From Pseudomaricurvus alcaniphilus (lineage in GTDB: Bacteria > Pseudomonadota > Gammaproteobacteria > Pseudomonadales > Cellvibrionaceae), in NCBI RefSeq assembly GCF_011440395.1, contig NZ_JAAOIX010000006.1, forward strand, positions 62,001 to 126,000: a DNA stretch of 64,000 nt, given 5' to 3'. The first letter of the stretch is position 1; every line of letters starts with the position of its first letter. A program made the position numbers and the translations under genes. The notes under the pieces were generated by a model. It was not told where the DNA came from. It did not search any database and worked only from the letters and a program-made list of their open reading frames with translations. This document shows positions 42,453-51,650 of this stretch, one piece after another.

Positions 42453-43196
42453 ATGCGAGCAGCGGATAATTTTGTTTTTCTGCACGGTGGTAATCACGGC
42501 GGTTGGTGCTGGGCCAGGCTGATGGAAAGCCTGCAGCAACGCTTCACTGGCCGCATGCTGGCGCTGGATATTCCGGGCTGTGGCAGCAAGCGCGGGCAGC
42601 AGCGCGAGGCCATCAGTTTGCCGATGGTGGCGGATGAATTGATCGACGATATTCGCCAGGCCGGTATCGACCAGGCGGTACTGGTGGGCCACTCCATGGC
42701 CGGTGTGGTCATGCCCTATTTGGCGCAGCGGGCGCCGGACCTGTTCAGCCAGCTGCTGTTTGTCACCACCTGCGTGCCGCGCCTGGGCGAGAGCATAATG
42801 CAGACCATGGGGGCGAGCACTCGCGGTGTGGATGCGACGGTGGTGGGCTATCCATTGGACCCGGCCAGCACCGAGCCAATGGATTTGATGCGGGCTATGT
42901 TTGCACCGGGCCTGTCAGAACAGGATGTAGAATGGCTGCTGCGCGAATGCAGCCAGGACCACTGGCCAATGCCACTGGCGCTGGAGCCATTAGTGGTGGA
43001 TATGAATGACTTGCCAGTAGCCAGGGCTTACATTGTCACCGAACAGGACCCCATCTTGCCGCCGGAATGGCAGGGACGGTTTGCCGAGCGCAGCGGTGCC
43101 CGGGCGCAGTATTCAATTGCTGCAGCACACGAAGTATTCCTGTCACATCCCGCAGAGCTGGCCGCCCTGATTGAACGCGCTGTGTCGGAAAAGTAG
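42453..43196 (+). CDS. alpha/beta hydrolase, EstC/methylesterase-like
   Basis: A 247-residue hydrolase. The oxyanion loop HGGNHGGWCW (11-20) is typical of the plant methylesterase/hydroxynitrile-lyase-like group and bacterial EstC; the nucleophile is Ser81 in GHSMAG, and the His is in AAHEVF near residue 226. GAGGAAATAG precedes the ATG. It is the last gene of the monooxygenase operon. It would cleave an ester or lactone. A Baeyer-Villiger-like or ring-hydroxylated ester substrate is speculation. Confidence 0.88.
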   Translation: MRAADNFVFLHGGNHGGWCWARLMESLQQRFTGRMLALDIPGCGSKRGQQREAISLPMVADELIDDIRQAGIDQAVLVGHSMAGVVMPYLAQRAPDLFSQLLFVTTCVPRLGESIMQTMGASTRGVDATVVGYPLDPASTEPMDLMRAMFAPGLSEQDVEWLLRECSQDHWPMPLALEPLVVDMNDLPVARAYIVTEQDPILPPEWQGRFAERSGARAQYSIAAAHEVFLSHPAELAALIERAVSEK

Positions 43197-43233
43197 CGAC
43201 AGCAGTGGCTTCGAATTTCAATGGGCGCAAGTT

Positions 43234-43260
43234 CGGGGGCCACTCCGCTGGCCCCCGTTT
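43234..43260. terminator. GC-rich stem-loop between convergent genes
   Basis: CGGGGGCCA pairs with TGGCCCCCG around a six-base loop and is followed by TTT on the plus strand. It sits 37 bp after the hydrolase stop and 13 bp before the stop of the leftward TonB receptor, so it may end both. Confidence 0.65.
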
Positions 43261-43272
43261 CCCAATCAAACG

Positions 43273-45624
43273 TTAAAAACGCAGGGTAAGGTCGACCCCA
43301 AAAGTGGTCGGGTTGCCGGGTGTGGCGATCGATAATCCCAGTCCGGCGTTCACGTTACCCAAAGCGTGAGAGTAATACTCCTCATCCAGCAGGTTTTTGC
43401 CGTAGGCGCGAATCTCCAGATTGGGCTCATCCAGTTTCAGGCTGATGTTGGCGTTGAGCAGGCCGTACTCAGGCTGGATGCGGATGTCGTCCGGGGTGCC
43501 GGGGCCGTTAGCCGTGGGGACACCGCCCACCAGGCGAATGCCGCCGGGGTAATCCTGGGGTGCCATATCCATTTCCGCGCGCCAGGACCAGTCCAGCTGC
43601 AAATGCAGTTCACCGAAGGCGAGCGCCTGGGTGTAGGCGGCGGAAAGGCTGTAGGTCCACTCGGGAACTTCGAGAAAATTCTCCGCGGAATTATCGATGC
43701 CACCACTGGTAAAGCTATCGTATTCGGGCTTGGTGTAGGCGGCGGTAAAACCGAGGTCGAAATTGTCCGCCAGCAGTGCGCGGACTTCAATTTCCAGGCC
43801 ATCAATGGTTGCCGAGGCAGCATTGAACAGTACAGAGCTGCACTGGGTGCCGGTACAAGCGACTGCTGAGCGCTGGATATCCTTGTACAGTGAGCGGTAG
43901 TAGGCGATGTTGGTGCGCAGGCGTTGCGCCAACAGGTCGGCCTTTAAGCCCACCTCAAAGTCAGTCACTTTTTCCGGCAGCAGGCGGTTGCCGGCCAGCG
44001 GGCTATTGCCGATGATGCGCTGGTTCACGCCGCCACTCTTGTAACCCCTGGCGGTGCGGAAATAGACCAGCGTGTTGTCGCTCAGGTCGTAGTCGGCGGC
44101 TAGCAAGTAGGACAGGTTGTTCTCACTGTTCGGCACTTTGACGTTGCAGGCCACCAGGTCCGGATTGAGCGCCAGTGGCAGGCTGCAGGTAAACGGCGCG
44201 ACGTTGGAACCGGAACCCCCAAGGGCATTGATAACCTTGCGCTCGTGGGTGTAGCGCAAGCCGCCGGTAAGCCTCAATGCGTCAGTCAGGTTATAGGTGA
44301 CCTGCCCGTAGGCGGCTTCACTGCGGGTTTCCAGGTGCGCCTGGGTAACTTGATACTGGCCATTGGTGAGGTTGGTAAACTGCCGGGTAAAGCCGTGCTC
44401 GGTGCCATCCAGCTCGTAGTAATAAAGGCCGGCGACATAATTCATCTGCTGCTTGAACGCAGCACCGGTTACTTGCAGCTCCTGGGTGAGCTGGTCCAAC
44501 TCGATGTCGGTTTGCGCCGCGAAATTAATGATGTCGGTGGTGTCGACCTCGTAGAGGCGACTGTCGAGGGTTTCTCGCGTCGCAGTGATGGATTTTAGTT
44601 GCACATCGCCGAAATCGTAACTCATGGTCAGGGAGTAGTTTTCGGTATCTATTTTTGAGTACACATCGGTGTTGTAAGCCACTTCAAATGGATTGGAGTT
44701 GATACGATCTTGCAGGTGTTGCAGGGCGGCGGCTTGGCCGGCGGCGGTATTTTCTCCGCTCAAATTGATCGAGCCCTCCATCAGTGACCCCCGTGCCACG
44801 TTCGGATCTATATAGACCAGGCGGGTCAGCAGGCCGTTGTCATCGCCGTCCACCGCATCGGCGCGCAGCACTGCGGTAAAGGCGTCGTTGGGGGTGTAGA
44901 GCAGGGTGCCGCGCAGCGTTTTTATTTTCTGCGCGCCGACGTCGGTGTCGCGCTCGCGGTCGCGGCCATAGCCGTCCCGGCTGCTATTGCCCGCCACCAG
45001 GCGCACAGCGAGGATATCGTCGATCAGGGGGATATTCACCAGGCCATGGAGGTTGTGACTGCCGTAGTTGCCGGCGCCAGCTGTGATTTCACCCTCCAGC
45101 TCGCGGGTTGGCAGGCGAGTGGCAAGACTCACTGCGCCACCGGTGGTGTTGCGACCGAACAAAGTACCCTGTGGACCTTTCAGCACCTCCACTTGTTGCA
45201 GGTCCAGCAGGGCGTTACCCATCAGCCCGGCGGTGCCACTGAGGTATACGTCATCCACGTAGACGCCGACCGAGGGATCGACCGAAATCGCGATGGTGCC
45301 CTGGGTCTGGCCGCGCATCGACACCAGTGGTGAAAAACTGGAAGTGGCGGTCTGCGAGAATACCAGCGATGGCACCTGGTACTGCAACTCTGCAATATTT
45401 GTCACACCCTGGTTTTTTAATTGTTCGGCATTGAAAGCGGTAACCGCCAGCGGGATATCCTGCAGGGATTCCTCCACTTTTCTGGCGTTGACCGTCACTT
45501 CCTCAATGCTGTGTCGCTGGTTGACCTGGTAATCCTGGTGCCGATTGTCCGCGGCAGCTGCGGGAGCACTGGCGGCGATCGCTGCACATAAATGCAGCAC
45601 TGGCAGGAGTTTACGATTTTGCAT
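43273..45624 (-). CDS. TonB-dependent outer-membrane receptor
   Basis: A 783-residue receptor. The ATG at 45624 follows AAAGGAAACG and begins a clean signal peptide (MQNRKLLPVLHLCAAIAASA, cleavage near AAA-DN); an upstream ATG would add a basic leader. TonB box IEEVTVNA, plug motifs LQDIPLAVTAF and LKGPQGTLFGRNTTGGAV, and terminal Phe of DLTLRF are present. Its promoter region, shared with the divergent TetR gene, contains a tandem palindrome also found before the receptor at 47335, so both are probably controlled by that TetR protein. Confidence 0.92.
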   Translation of the reverse strand: MQNRKLLPVLHLCAAIAASAPAAAADNRHQDYQVNQRHSIEEVTVNARKVEESLQDIPLAVTAFNAEQLKNQGVTNIAELQYQVPSLVFSQTATSSFSPLVSMRGQTQGTIAISVDPSVGVYVDDVYLSGTAGLMGNALLDLQQVEVLKGPQGTLFGRNTTGGAVSLATRLPTRELEGEITAGAGNYGSHNLHGLVNIPLIDDILAVRLVAGNSSRDGYGRDRERDTDVGAQKIKTLRGTLLYTPNDAFTAVLRADAVDGDDNGLLTRLVYIDPNVARGSLMEGSINLSGENTAAGQAAALQHLQDRINSNPFEVAYNTDVYSKIDTENYSLTMSYDFGDVQLKSITATRETLDSRLYEVDTTDIINFAAQTDIELDQLTQELQVTGAAFKQQMNYVAGLYYYELDGTEHGFTRQFTNLTNGQYQVTQAHLETRSEAAYGQVTYNLTDALRLTGGLRYTHERKVINALGGSGSNVAPFTCSLPLALNPDLVACNVKVPNSENNLSYLLAADYDLSDNTLVYFRTARGYKSGGVNQRIIGNSPLAGNRLLPEKVTDFEVGLKADLLAQRLRTNIAYYRSLYKDIQRSAVACTGTQCSSVLFNAASATIDGLEIEVRALLADNFDLGFTAAYTKPEYDSFTSGGIDNSAENFLEVPEWTYSLSAAYTQALAFGELHLQLDWSWRAEMDMAPQDYPGGIRLVGGVPTANGPGTPDDIRIQPEYGLLNANISLKLDEPNLEIRAYGKNLLDEEYYSHALGNVNAGLGLSIATPGNPTTFGVDLTLRF

Positions 45625-45928
45625 AGCGTTTCCTTTTGCGTGAGTTATTTTTTTAATCTTTAGCTGCACCGGTAACGGGGCTGGTGCTGGAGATTAACAC
45701 AATTAATTCATGTGCATTAATAATGTATTCGCATTAATTGCTGGCGCAGTACACAATAGTCGCTATATGGATGGCGGCGGTCGCGGCTGCAGCGAAGCAT
45801 CGATGGGAGCATCCACAACCTTGCGGACTTCCAGGCCGGGTTCGTGCAGAATGAGCCCGGGTGGTAAAGTATCGATACGAGGCACTACACTAACCCTTTG
45901 CTGCCTGGCCACAGGAGAAAGAACATCC
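45625..45928. other. divergent promoter region between TonB receptor and TetR
   Basis: These 304 bp carry the tandem operator at 45704-45736 and no convincing gene. A rightward frame is open from 45710 into the TetR gene but has no ribosome binding site until 45929. The bases next to the operator are AT-rich, as expected for overlapping promoters. Confidence 0.6.
45704..45736. promoter_or_regulatory. tandem palindromic operator, receptor/TetR copy
   Basis: Two 16-bp boxes, TAATTCATGTGCATTA and TAATGTATTCGCATTA, are separated by a single A. Both match the perfect palindrome TAATGCATATGCATTA seen at 49895. The site is 80 bp upstream of the receptor and 193 bp upstream of TetR. Confidence 0.65.
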
Positions 45929-46645
45929 ATGAGCAGTCTCCCTAAAACAGATACCAGCACCACCCGGAATCTCATTATCACCACTGCCGAGCGCATGTTT
46001 GCCACCAGCGGCATTCACGGCGTCGCCCTGCGCGCCATCAGCCAGGCATCAGGCCAGGGCAATTCGGTCGCGGTGCAGTATCATTTCAAAAATCGTAAGG
46101 GCCTGGTTGCGGCGATCCTGAGCCAGCGTATCGAACGCATCGACGCGCGCCGCCGGGAATTACTGGATGAATTGCTGGGTGATTCGGCAACGCTGGCACT
46201 GAGGGATTGCCTGTATGTACTGCAGCAACCGCTGGTGGAGATGCTGGATAACGACAAACGCCACACCTTTGCCCGGTTTTTGCTGGCTTGTTATGCCACC
46301 CCGGATTACTGGAATATCAATACCGGCTTTGGCGTGCGCGCCTGGGTAAAAAGTAAAAAGGCGGGTGACAACACGGCCACCATGCAGTTATTAAACCTGA
46401 TTTCCGAACACCTGCAGACTACCCCGGACAGGGTTCTGGCCTGGCGTATCCTGGAGTACGTTCGCTCTATAACGGGTACCATTGTGGGTTGGGAAAATGC
46501 CGTCGATTCGGGCATTGATATGCCACCACTGGAAGTACTGATGGATGACCAGATCAGTATGACCGTAGTGGCATTGAGTGCGCCGCTGTCGGAGAAAACC
46601 CGCAACTATCTGCAACTCGCAGGCGCCAGCGGCAAGAAGCGTTAG
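45929..46645 (+). CDS. TetR family regulator, candidate controller of the uptake block
   Basis: A 238-residue TetR-like protein. HTH residues about 18-62 include TTAERMFATSGIHGVALRAIS and NSVAVQYHFKNRKGLVAAIL. AGGAGAAAG precedes the ATG at 45929. It is divergent from the TonB receptor and its upstream region contains a tandem palindrome of TetR-operator size, repeated before a second receptor and partly before an MFS/GST pair. It is therefore the best candidate for regulating the uptake block; the effector would be the imported compound or a derivative. Confidence 0.9.
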   Translation: MSSLPKTDTSTTRNLIITTAERMFATSGIHGVALRAISQASGQGNSVAVQYHFKNRKGLVAAILSQRIERIDARRRELLDELLGDSATLALRDCLYVLQQPLVEMLDNDKRHTFARFLLACYATPDYWNINTGFGVRAWVKSKKAGDNTATMQLLNLISEHLQTTPDRVLAWRILEYVRSITGTIVGWENAVDSGIDMPPLEVLMDDQISMTVVALSAPLSEKTRNYLQLAGASGKKR

Positions 46646-46651
46646 TTCCAC

Positions 46652-47266
46652 TCAATCAGTATTTTGCTGGCGTACCAGGCTAACTTTTACTGGCGTGGCC
46701 TGGAGAATAGTTTGGCTGGCGATGCAGGCTTCCTCGCAGATCTCGAGAAATTCCGCCAGCCTCTCCTCCGATTCGTCGCTGTCCAGGATTACCATGGTTT
46801 CAATGCCATCGCAGCCGCCAATGCCCTGATTGCCGCGCTCCACATGGCCCAGGGTAGTGTGAAAGTTGGCCCGCAGTTCCAGCCGAATGCGGCGTATGTC
46901 CAGGTCGGAAAAGCGCAGGAAGCCGGTGATGTGAGTCATCAGGCAAAAGCCCATGCCCGCCATAAAATAGGCCAGCGGGGTCGGTGCCGACTCAGCACCG
47001 CCCAGCATTTTGCCCTCGTCGCAGTGTATCTCAAAGGAGGCGCTACCGGGCGTGGCGTTAAGCACCTGGGCGCGTTTGCCGCATTCGCTGGTAGGCTCAA
47101 TAATCACATCCAGAGGAAAGCGGTAGGGTTCGCCCTTGCGGGCTTTGTGCCGTTCAGCCGGGGGCAGTGCTTCCAGAGTCGGTGCTTGCTCCAGTTTGCT
47201 GACAATATTGACCGCGGTTTGCACCGGTCGCGCCCAGTGGGGCGGGGAATTTGCAGTGTGCGTCAT
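46652..47266 (-). CDS. OsmC family protein
   Basis: A 204-residue OsmC-like protein. The dimer-forming strand and helix pattern FEIHCDEGKMLGGAESAPTPLAYFMAGMGFCLMTHI is characteristic, with a Cys in the position of the family's active-site helix; the second redox Cys is probably in ICEEACIASQT. Classical members detoxify organic hydroperoxides. The ATG at 47266 was chosen; a longer frame to 47305 is open. It stands between TetR (convergent, 6 bp apart) and the second TonB receptor on the same strand. Confidence 0.82.
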   Translation of the reverse strand: MTHTANSPPHWARPVQTAVNIVSKLEQAPTLEALPPAERHKARKGEPYRFPLDVIIEPTSECGKRAQVLNATPGSASFEIHCDEGKMLGGAESAPTPLAYFMAGMGFCLMTHITGFLRFSDLDIRRIRLELRANFHTTLGHVERGNQGIGGCDGIETMVILDSDESEERLAEFLEICEEACIASQTILQATPVKVSLVRQQNTD

Positions 47267-47334
47267 GAAATATATCCATTGGGGTCTAAGCGGACCGCTG
47301 CCCACCCGTCAGTGAGCAGCGGCGGTGGTGGCGG

Positions 47335-49788
47335 TTACATGGCAGAGGGGCGGAATGTGATTCGCAGCAGGATTTCCCGCCCCCTGTTGACGTAGCCCAC
47401 CAGGTCAGCCAAGCCGCCGGAGGTGTTGGAGCCGGTGAGTGAACCGACCCCGGTGGTAGGTGCGTTGGATGATGACTGGGCCCGGTATTCATCGTTCAGG
47501 TTGCGGCCGAGCAGTGCCACCTCCCAGCGTTTGTCCGCGCTGAAAACCTGCAGGCCACCATTGAGGTAGGTGACACCGTCCTGCCGTGCACCGGGGGCCA
47601 GCTCCGGATGCGGGTTGTACTCCGAGCGGTAGGAGAGATCGGTGCTGATACGATAGCCGATGGCAGATTCACCGAAGTTACCCGAGTAGGCGACTCCGAG
47701 ATTGCCCGACCACTCGGAGTCGTTGGGCAGTTGCGCCCCGGACAAATCCTGGGCCTGGTAGCGACCAGTGCCGGTATCCAGTCCCAGGGTACAGCCGTCG
47801 GCCTGGGTTTGGCCGATATAACAGGACGCTTCAAATTCGTCGAAGTGAGTATCGCTGTAATTGAGCGCACCATTGACGCTGAGCCCCGGCATATTGCTGG
47901 GGTTCAGCTCAAAATCCAACTCCGCACCGCGCAGACTGGCCTCGGCGGCGTTATTGATTCGAATAACCGGCAGGCCACTGGTGTTGTCCAGGGAGTTGAC
48001 CTGCAGCTCTTTATATTGGTAATCGTAGAGCGCGGCATTGAGGCGCAACTGGCCTTGCAGCGCGCGCGCGTGCAAGCCAAATTCAAACCCCTCGACGGTT
48101 TCCGGTTTAAACAGGAAGTCCTGTGGCGAGCCAAACGCACCCTGGTTGATGTTGGGTGTACCGAATCCTCCCGATTTAAAGCCCTCTCGATAGCTGGCGA
48201 ACAGGGTTAAATCATCGTTGGGGCGCCAGCTCAGGGTGAGCTCGGGAGAGATATCATCAAAGCTGGCGGAATCCGGTGCCAGCGGCTGGGCGTCACCATT
48301 TCTGTCGATGGCCAGATCGCGTTCTTCATCGGTCCAGCGCAAGCCGCCGGAAATCTCGACGCTGTCGCTCAAAGCATAAAACAGAGCACCAAATGCGGAC
48401 AGTGTCTTGCCGTCAATGGTGTGATCAAAACGCGGACCCGGCGTGGCAATGTTTTGGATGTAGGTGTTTAACTCGGTGGATTCGACAAAGCCGCCGACGA
48501 GAAAATTGAGCGGGCCGTCAAAGCTGGAGCTCAAGCGCAACTCCTGGGAAATTTGTTGCCACTCGGTAATACCGCCGATGGTCAGGCCGGCAAAGGCCGA
48601 GGCGGGATTGTAGGAGTAGGTGTCGTAGCGTTTTTCCTCGATATCGGCGAAGCCGGTAACAGCGGTCAGGCGCAGCTCCGGGTTGATGTCCCAGTCCGCC
48701 TGCACGCTACCCAGCCCCAACTTGTACTGACCGAGTCCTTTTTCGTTTTTACCCAGGTCGGAATTCAGCAAGTGTTGCGGGTTGATGCTGCCGTGGGCAT
48801 AGGTGTCGTTGGCCTTGCAATCGCTCACCGCAAGCAGGTCGGTGAGTGCGGACTGAACTGCCGGGTCGGCACTCAGGCGCGCCACCTGGAATCCCACTTG
48901 CGCAGTGCCATTGGGGCAGTATATGCGCTGGTTGGAGCCCTGTTGGAAGCCCGGTCCTTCCTGTTTCGCGTGGCTGAACTTGGTGCGCACCTGCAAGCTG
49001 TCGCTGGCTTCCCACTGCAGGCTCGCACGGGCGAACAGGAAGTCGTTTTCCGGGCCCTGGTCCATTCGGGCGTTGACAGCGCCGGGCACCAGCGCGTTGG
49101 CTTGTGCTTCGATATCGGTAGCCTGGTTATCTACCCAGCCTTTGATTTCGCTGGAGTTTATAAACAGTCGACCACCGAGGCTGTCAGTCAGGGGGCCGGA
49201 CAACATAAGGTCGACGGAGGCTTGCTCGGCATTAAATTCGTAGCCGGCGCGCACCAGGCTGGTAAAGCTGTCGGTTGGGTCCTGGGTGGTAATAGAGATG
49301 GCTCCAGCGGGGCTGTTTTTACCAAAGAACAGCGCCTGCGGACCGCGCAGCACTTCAATTTGTTGCATGTCCAATTGGGCAATTCGCAGTGCGGTACCGC
49401 GGCTCAACTGGACGCCGTCGATATTGACGGAAACGGTCTGTTCAAAGGAGGCATTGGAACCGGCAGAGGTGCCGATACCGCGCATAATGATCGCGCCGCC
49501 GAGGCCGCCGGATACCTCGCTGACGGTGAGGCTGGGCACCACACTGGTCAGGTCGGCAAAGCTGTCGATACCGGCATTGTCAATGTCTTCTGCGCTGAAG
49601 GCCGAGACCGTTACCGGAACTGTCAGGTCGGACTCGGCGCGCATGCGCGCGGTGACAGTAATCTCCTCGATCGTTCTGTTGGTTTGTTCGGAGTTGGTGG
49701 TTGAGGCTGCTTGTAGCGGGGTGATGCTACAGCAGATACTGAAGGCGGTGGCGGTGTAAAGCGCGCTGCGAGCCGGAGTTATTTTCAT
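47335..49788 (-). CDS. TonB-dependent outer-membrane receptor
   Basis: An 817-residue receptor with signal peptide (cleavage near LQA), TonB box IEEITVTA, plug segments VPVTVSAF and VLRGPQALFFGKNSPAGAISI, and a barrel. The chain ends EILLRITFRPSAM, so the terminal aromatic is five residues from the end rather than last, a mild oddity. It is followed by the OsmC gene on the same strand. A tandem palindrome 107 bp upstream matches that of the receptor at 43273. Plug and barrel of this receptor differ clearly from the two others, so it is not a recent copy. Confidence 0.92.
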   Translation of the reverse strand: MKITPARSALYTATAFSICCSITPLQAASTTNSEQTNRTIEEITVTARMRAESDLTVPVTVSAFSAEDIDNAGIDSFADLTSVVPSLTVSEVSGGLGGAIIMRGIGTSAGSNASFEQTVSVNIDGVQLSRGTALRIAQLDMQQIEVLRGPQALFFGKNSPAGAISITTQDPTDSFTSLVRAGYEFNAEQASVDLMLSGPLTDSLGGRLFINSSEIKGWVDNQATDIEAQANALVPGAVNARMDQGPENDFLFARASLQWEASDSLQVRTKFSHAKQEGPGFQQGSNQRIYCPNGTAQVGFQVARLSADPAVQSALTDLLAVSDCKANDTYAHGSINPQHLLNSDLGKNEKGLGQYKLGLGSVQADWDINPELRLTAVTGFADIEEKRYDTYSYNPASAFAGLTIGGITEWQQISQELRLSSSFDGPLNFLVGGFVESTELNTYIQNIATPGPRFDHTIDGKTLSAFGALFYALSDSVEISGGLRWTDEERDLAIDRNGDAQPLAPDSASFDDISPELTLSWRPNDDLTLFASYREGFKSGGFGTPNINQGAFGSPQDFLFKPETVEGFEFGLHARALQGQLRLNAALYDYQYKELQVNSLDNTSGLPVIRINNAAEASLRGAELDFELNPSNMPGLSVNGALNYSDTHFDEFEASCYIGQTQADGCTLGLDTGTGRYQAQDLSGAQLPNDSEWSGNLGVAYSGNFGESAIGYRISTDLSYRSEYNPHPELAPGARQDGVTYLNGGLQVFSADKRWEVALLGRNLNDEYRAQSSSNAPTTGVGSLTGSNTSGGLADLVGYVNRGREILLRITFRPSAM

Positions 49789-50163
49789 CTGCGTTGTCCC
49801 TTGGATTTATTGTCGGTTTTATTTTTAAAGTTTTATTTTTGTGCGGATAAGTCGGTATGTGGGTGGCGCTGAACCGAGGCATAGAATACCACAATAATGC
49901 ATATGCATTAATAATGTATATGCATTAAAAAGAGTTGCGCGAGTATTGATTGGCTATAAAGCTGTGGCCGACGGCTGCATGCAAAACGGCGCCCGCGCCT
50001 CGACCACCGCATTACTTGCTGCTGCATAATGACGCGATCAGGCGGCTGCCAGTGCGCCGGCAACGGCGCTGGGAAATTAAAGTTTTAGCGGCAAGGGTGT
50101 AACGACAGGGGGCGAGCGGCCGAGCCAGTCACGGCCTTGCCGATGCGGGCCATAGGTTGGTAA
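49789..50163. other. intergenic region upstream of the second receptor
   Basis: These 375 bp contain the operator at 49895-49927 and otherwise no gene. The right part is GC-rich and featureless. The region also lies past the 3' end of the leftward MFS gene, which may terminate here, but no stem-loop with T-run is seen. Confidence 0.5.
49895..49927. promoter_or_regulatory. tandem palindromic operator, second receptor copy
   Basis: TAATGCATATGCATTA (perfect 16-bp palindrome), one A, then TAATGTATATGCATTA. The 16+1+16 layout is identical to 45704-45736. It lies 107 bp upstream of the receptor ATG. Confidence 0.68.
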
Positions 50164-51498
50164 TCAGGGGGTCGCTATCTCGCTGGCCAAGCGCCTGGCT
50201 GCGCTCAAACGACTGGCGGCGAGGAAGTGCAGGCCGGCCCAGAGGCTGATGCCTGCCAGGGTGAGTAGCCCCACTCGAATGGAGTCCGCGCCGCCGTGGA
50301 GGTCGCTGGCCACACCGACGATAAAGGGACCCAGGCCATAGCCGATCAGGTTGGAACCAATCTGCATGGCCGAGATAATTACCCCGCGCATGCGCGGCGG
50401 CGTATTGCTAATAAGAAATGAATAACCGGGCGCTGTGTGGGTGCGGCTGGCAACTTCAAACAGGGCAAAAGCAATCACTGCCACATAAACGTGGGTCGCC
50501 AGCGCCAGCAGCGCACAAAACAGGGCGGTGACAATGCTGCTGGCGAACGGCACCAGGGGCAGTGCGCGCAAGCCACCGCTGCGGTACACCCGGTCGCCGA
50601 GGTAGCCGCCCAGCAGCGAACCGAGGCCGCCGAAGATAGCAATGGACAGCCCGACCGTAATACCAGCGACGGTAATGGAGAGGTCGTGTACCCGGATAAA
50701 AAAGGACGCCGCCCATACCAGCACGCCGGACAAGACCGCGGATTTCAGGCTCACGGCGATAAAAATATTGAGCAAAGCCTTGTTGTCGATGATGAGGGCG
50801 AAGGATTGCAGGAGGGAGGGTGCTTTGCCGGCATCGCTGCTCTCAGGGGCGGCTGAATCCTTCTCGCTGTCGGGGTTGTCATCGCTGCCGCTCTTCTCCA
50901 TGGCGCCGCGGGTGGGTTCGCGGACTGTAAAAAATAGCAATCCTACCAGCAATAGCCCGGGCAATCCGGCGACAAAAAACGCCGCGCGCCAACCGTACTT
51001 GGCTGCAATGAGGCCGCCAATGGCAAAACTGACCGCGGTGCCGATGGCGGTCGACAGCCAGAAAATACTGATTGCGGTTGAGCGGCGGTTTTCCGGAAAT
51101 AAATCGCCAATAATTGACAGTGCGGTCGGTGCTCCGCCGGCCTCGGCGGCACCGACCGCAAGCCGGGCGATGAGCAGGTGCCAGTAGTTTTGGGCCAAGC
51201 CGCAGAGGAGGGTACACCCACTCCATACTGTAACCAGTACGGCGAGCAAGTTGCGGCGGTTGACTCGATCGATCAAATAGCCCAGCGGTATACCCGCCAG
51301 GGAATACAGGGTGGCATAGGCCAGCCCGGTGAGAATTCCCACCTGGCTGTCACTGATGCCGAACTCCTGCTTTAGTGGCTCAAGGACGATGGATATCACC
51401 GAGCGGTCCACCGCGTGGCAGACATAAATCAGGGTCAGCAGGGCCAGTGTGTACCAGGCGTGAGACGAAATTTCTTGTTTGCTGTTGCTGGGGCTCAT
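50164..51498 (-). CDS. MFS transporter, spinster-like
   Basis: A 444-residue inner-membrane carrier with about twelve helices and a long charged central loop (about residues 205-225, rich in Asp, Ser, Glu and Lys). DRSVISIVLEPLKQEFGISDSQVG, GIPLGYLIDRVNRRNLL (loop 2-3 motif) and ARLAVGAAEAGGAPTALSIIGDLFP are typical of the spinster-type subgroup frequent beside TonB receptors in catabolic regions. It is divergent from the GST gene; the 152-bp gap contains a weak copy of the receptor operator, so it may share their control. Probable importer of the compound taken up by the receptors; inference. Confidence 0.9.
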   Translation of the reverse strand: MSPSNSKQEISSHAWYTLALLTLIYVCHAVDRSVISIVLEPLKQEFGISDSQVGILTGLAYATLYSLAGIPLGYLIDRVNRRNLLAVLVTVWSGCTLLCGLAQNYWHLLIARLAVGAAEAGGAPTALSIIGDLFPENRRSTAISIFWLSTAIGTAVSFAIGGLIAAKYGWRAAFFVAGLPGLLLVGLLFFTVREPTRGAMEKSGSDDNPDSEKDSAAPESSDAGKAPSLLQSFALIIDNKALLNIFIAVSLKSAVLSGVLVWAASFFIRVHDLSITVAGITVGLSIAIFGGLGSLLGGYLGDRVYRSGGLRALPLVPFASSIVTALFCALLALATHVYVAVIAFALFEVASRTHTAPGYSFLISNTPPRMRGVIISAMQIGSNLIGYGLGPFIVGVASDLHGGADSIRVGLLTLAGISLWAGLHFLAASRLSAARRLASEIATP

Positions 51499-51567
51499 GA
51501 TTGGCCGGTCCCTTGCTCCCGGTGGAAGCGCTGAGAAATTATTATCTTGTTAATTATTTTTGGCGGC

Positions 51568-51592
51568 TGCATTATGTAATGCAAGTGAATTA
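51568..51592. promoter_or_regulatory. partial copy of the receptor operator at the MFS/GST promoter
   Basis: TGCATTA-TG-TAATGCA forms an inverted repeat at 51568-51583, and TAATGCAAGTGAATTA (51577-51592) matches 13 of 16 positions of the receptor box. Spacing differs from the two full copies, so this is a weaker call. Confidence 0.4.
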
Positions 51593-51650
51593 AATGCAAT
51601 TGTATTCGAACTGTTACGCTTACCGAATCATCACTGCAGGAGGTGTTTTT

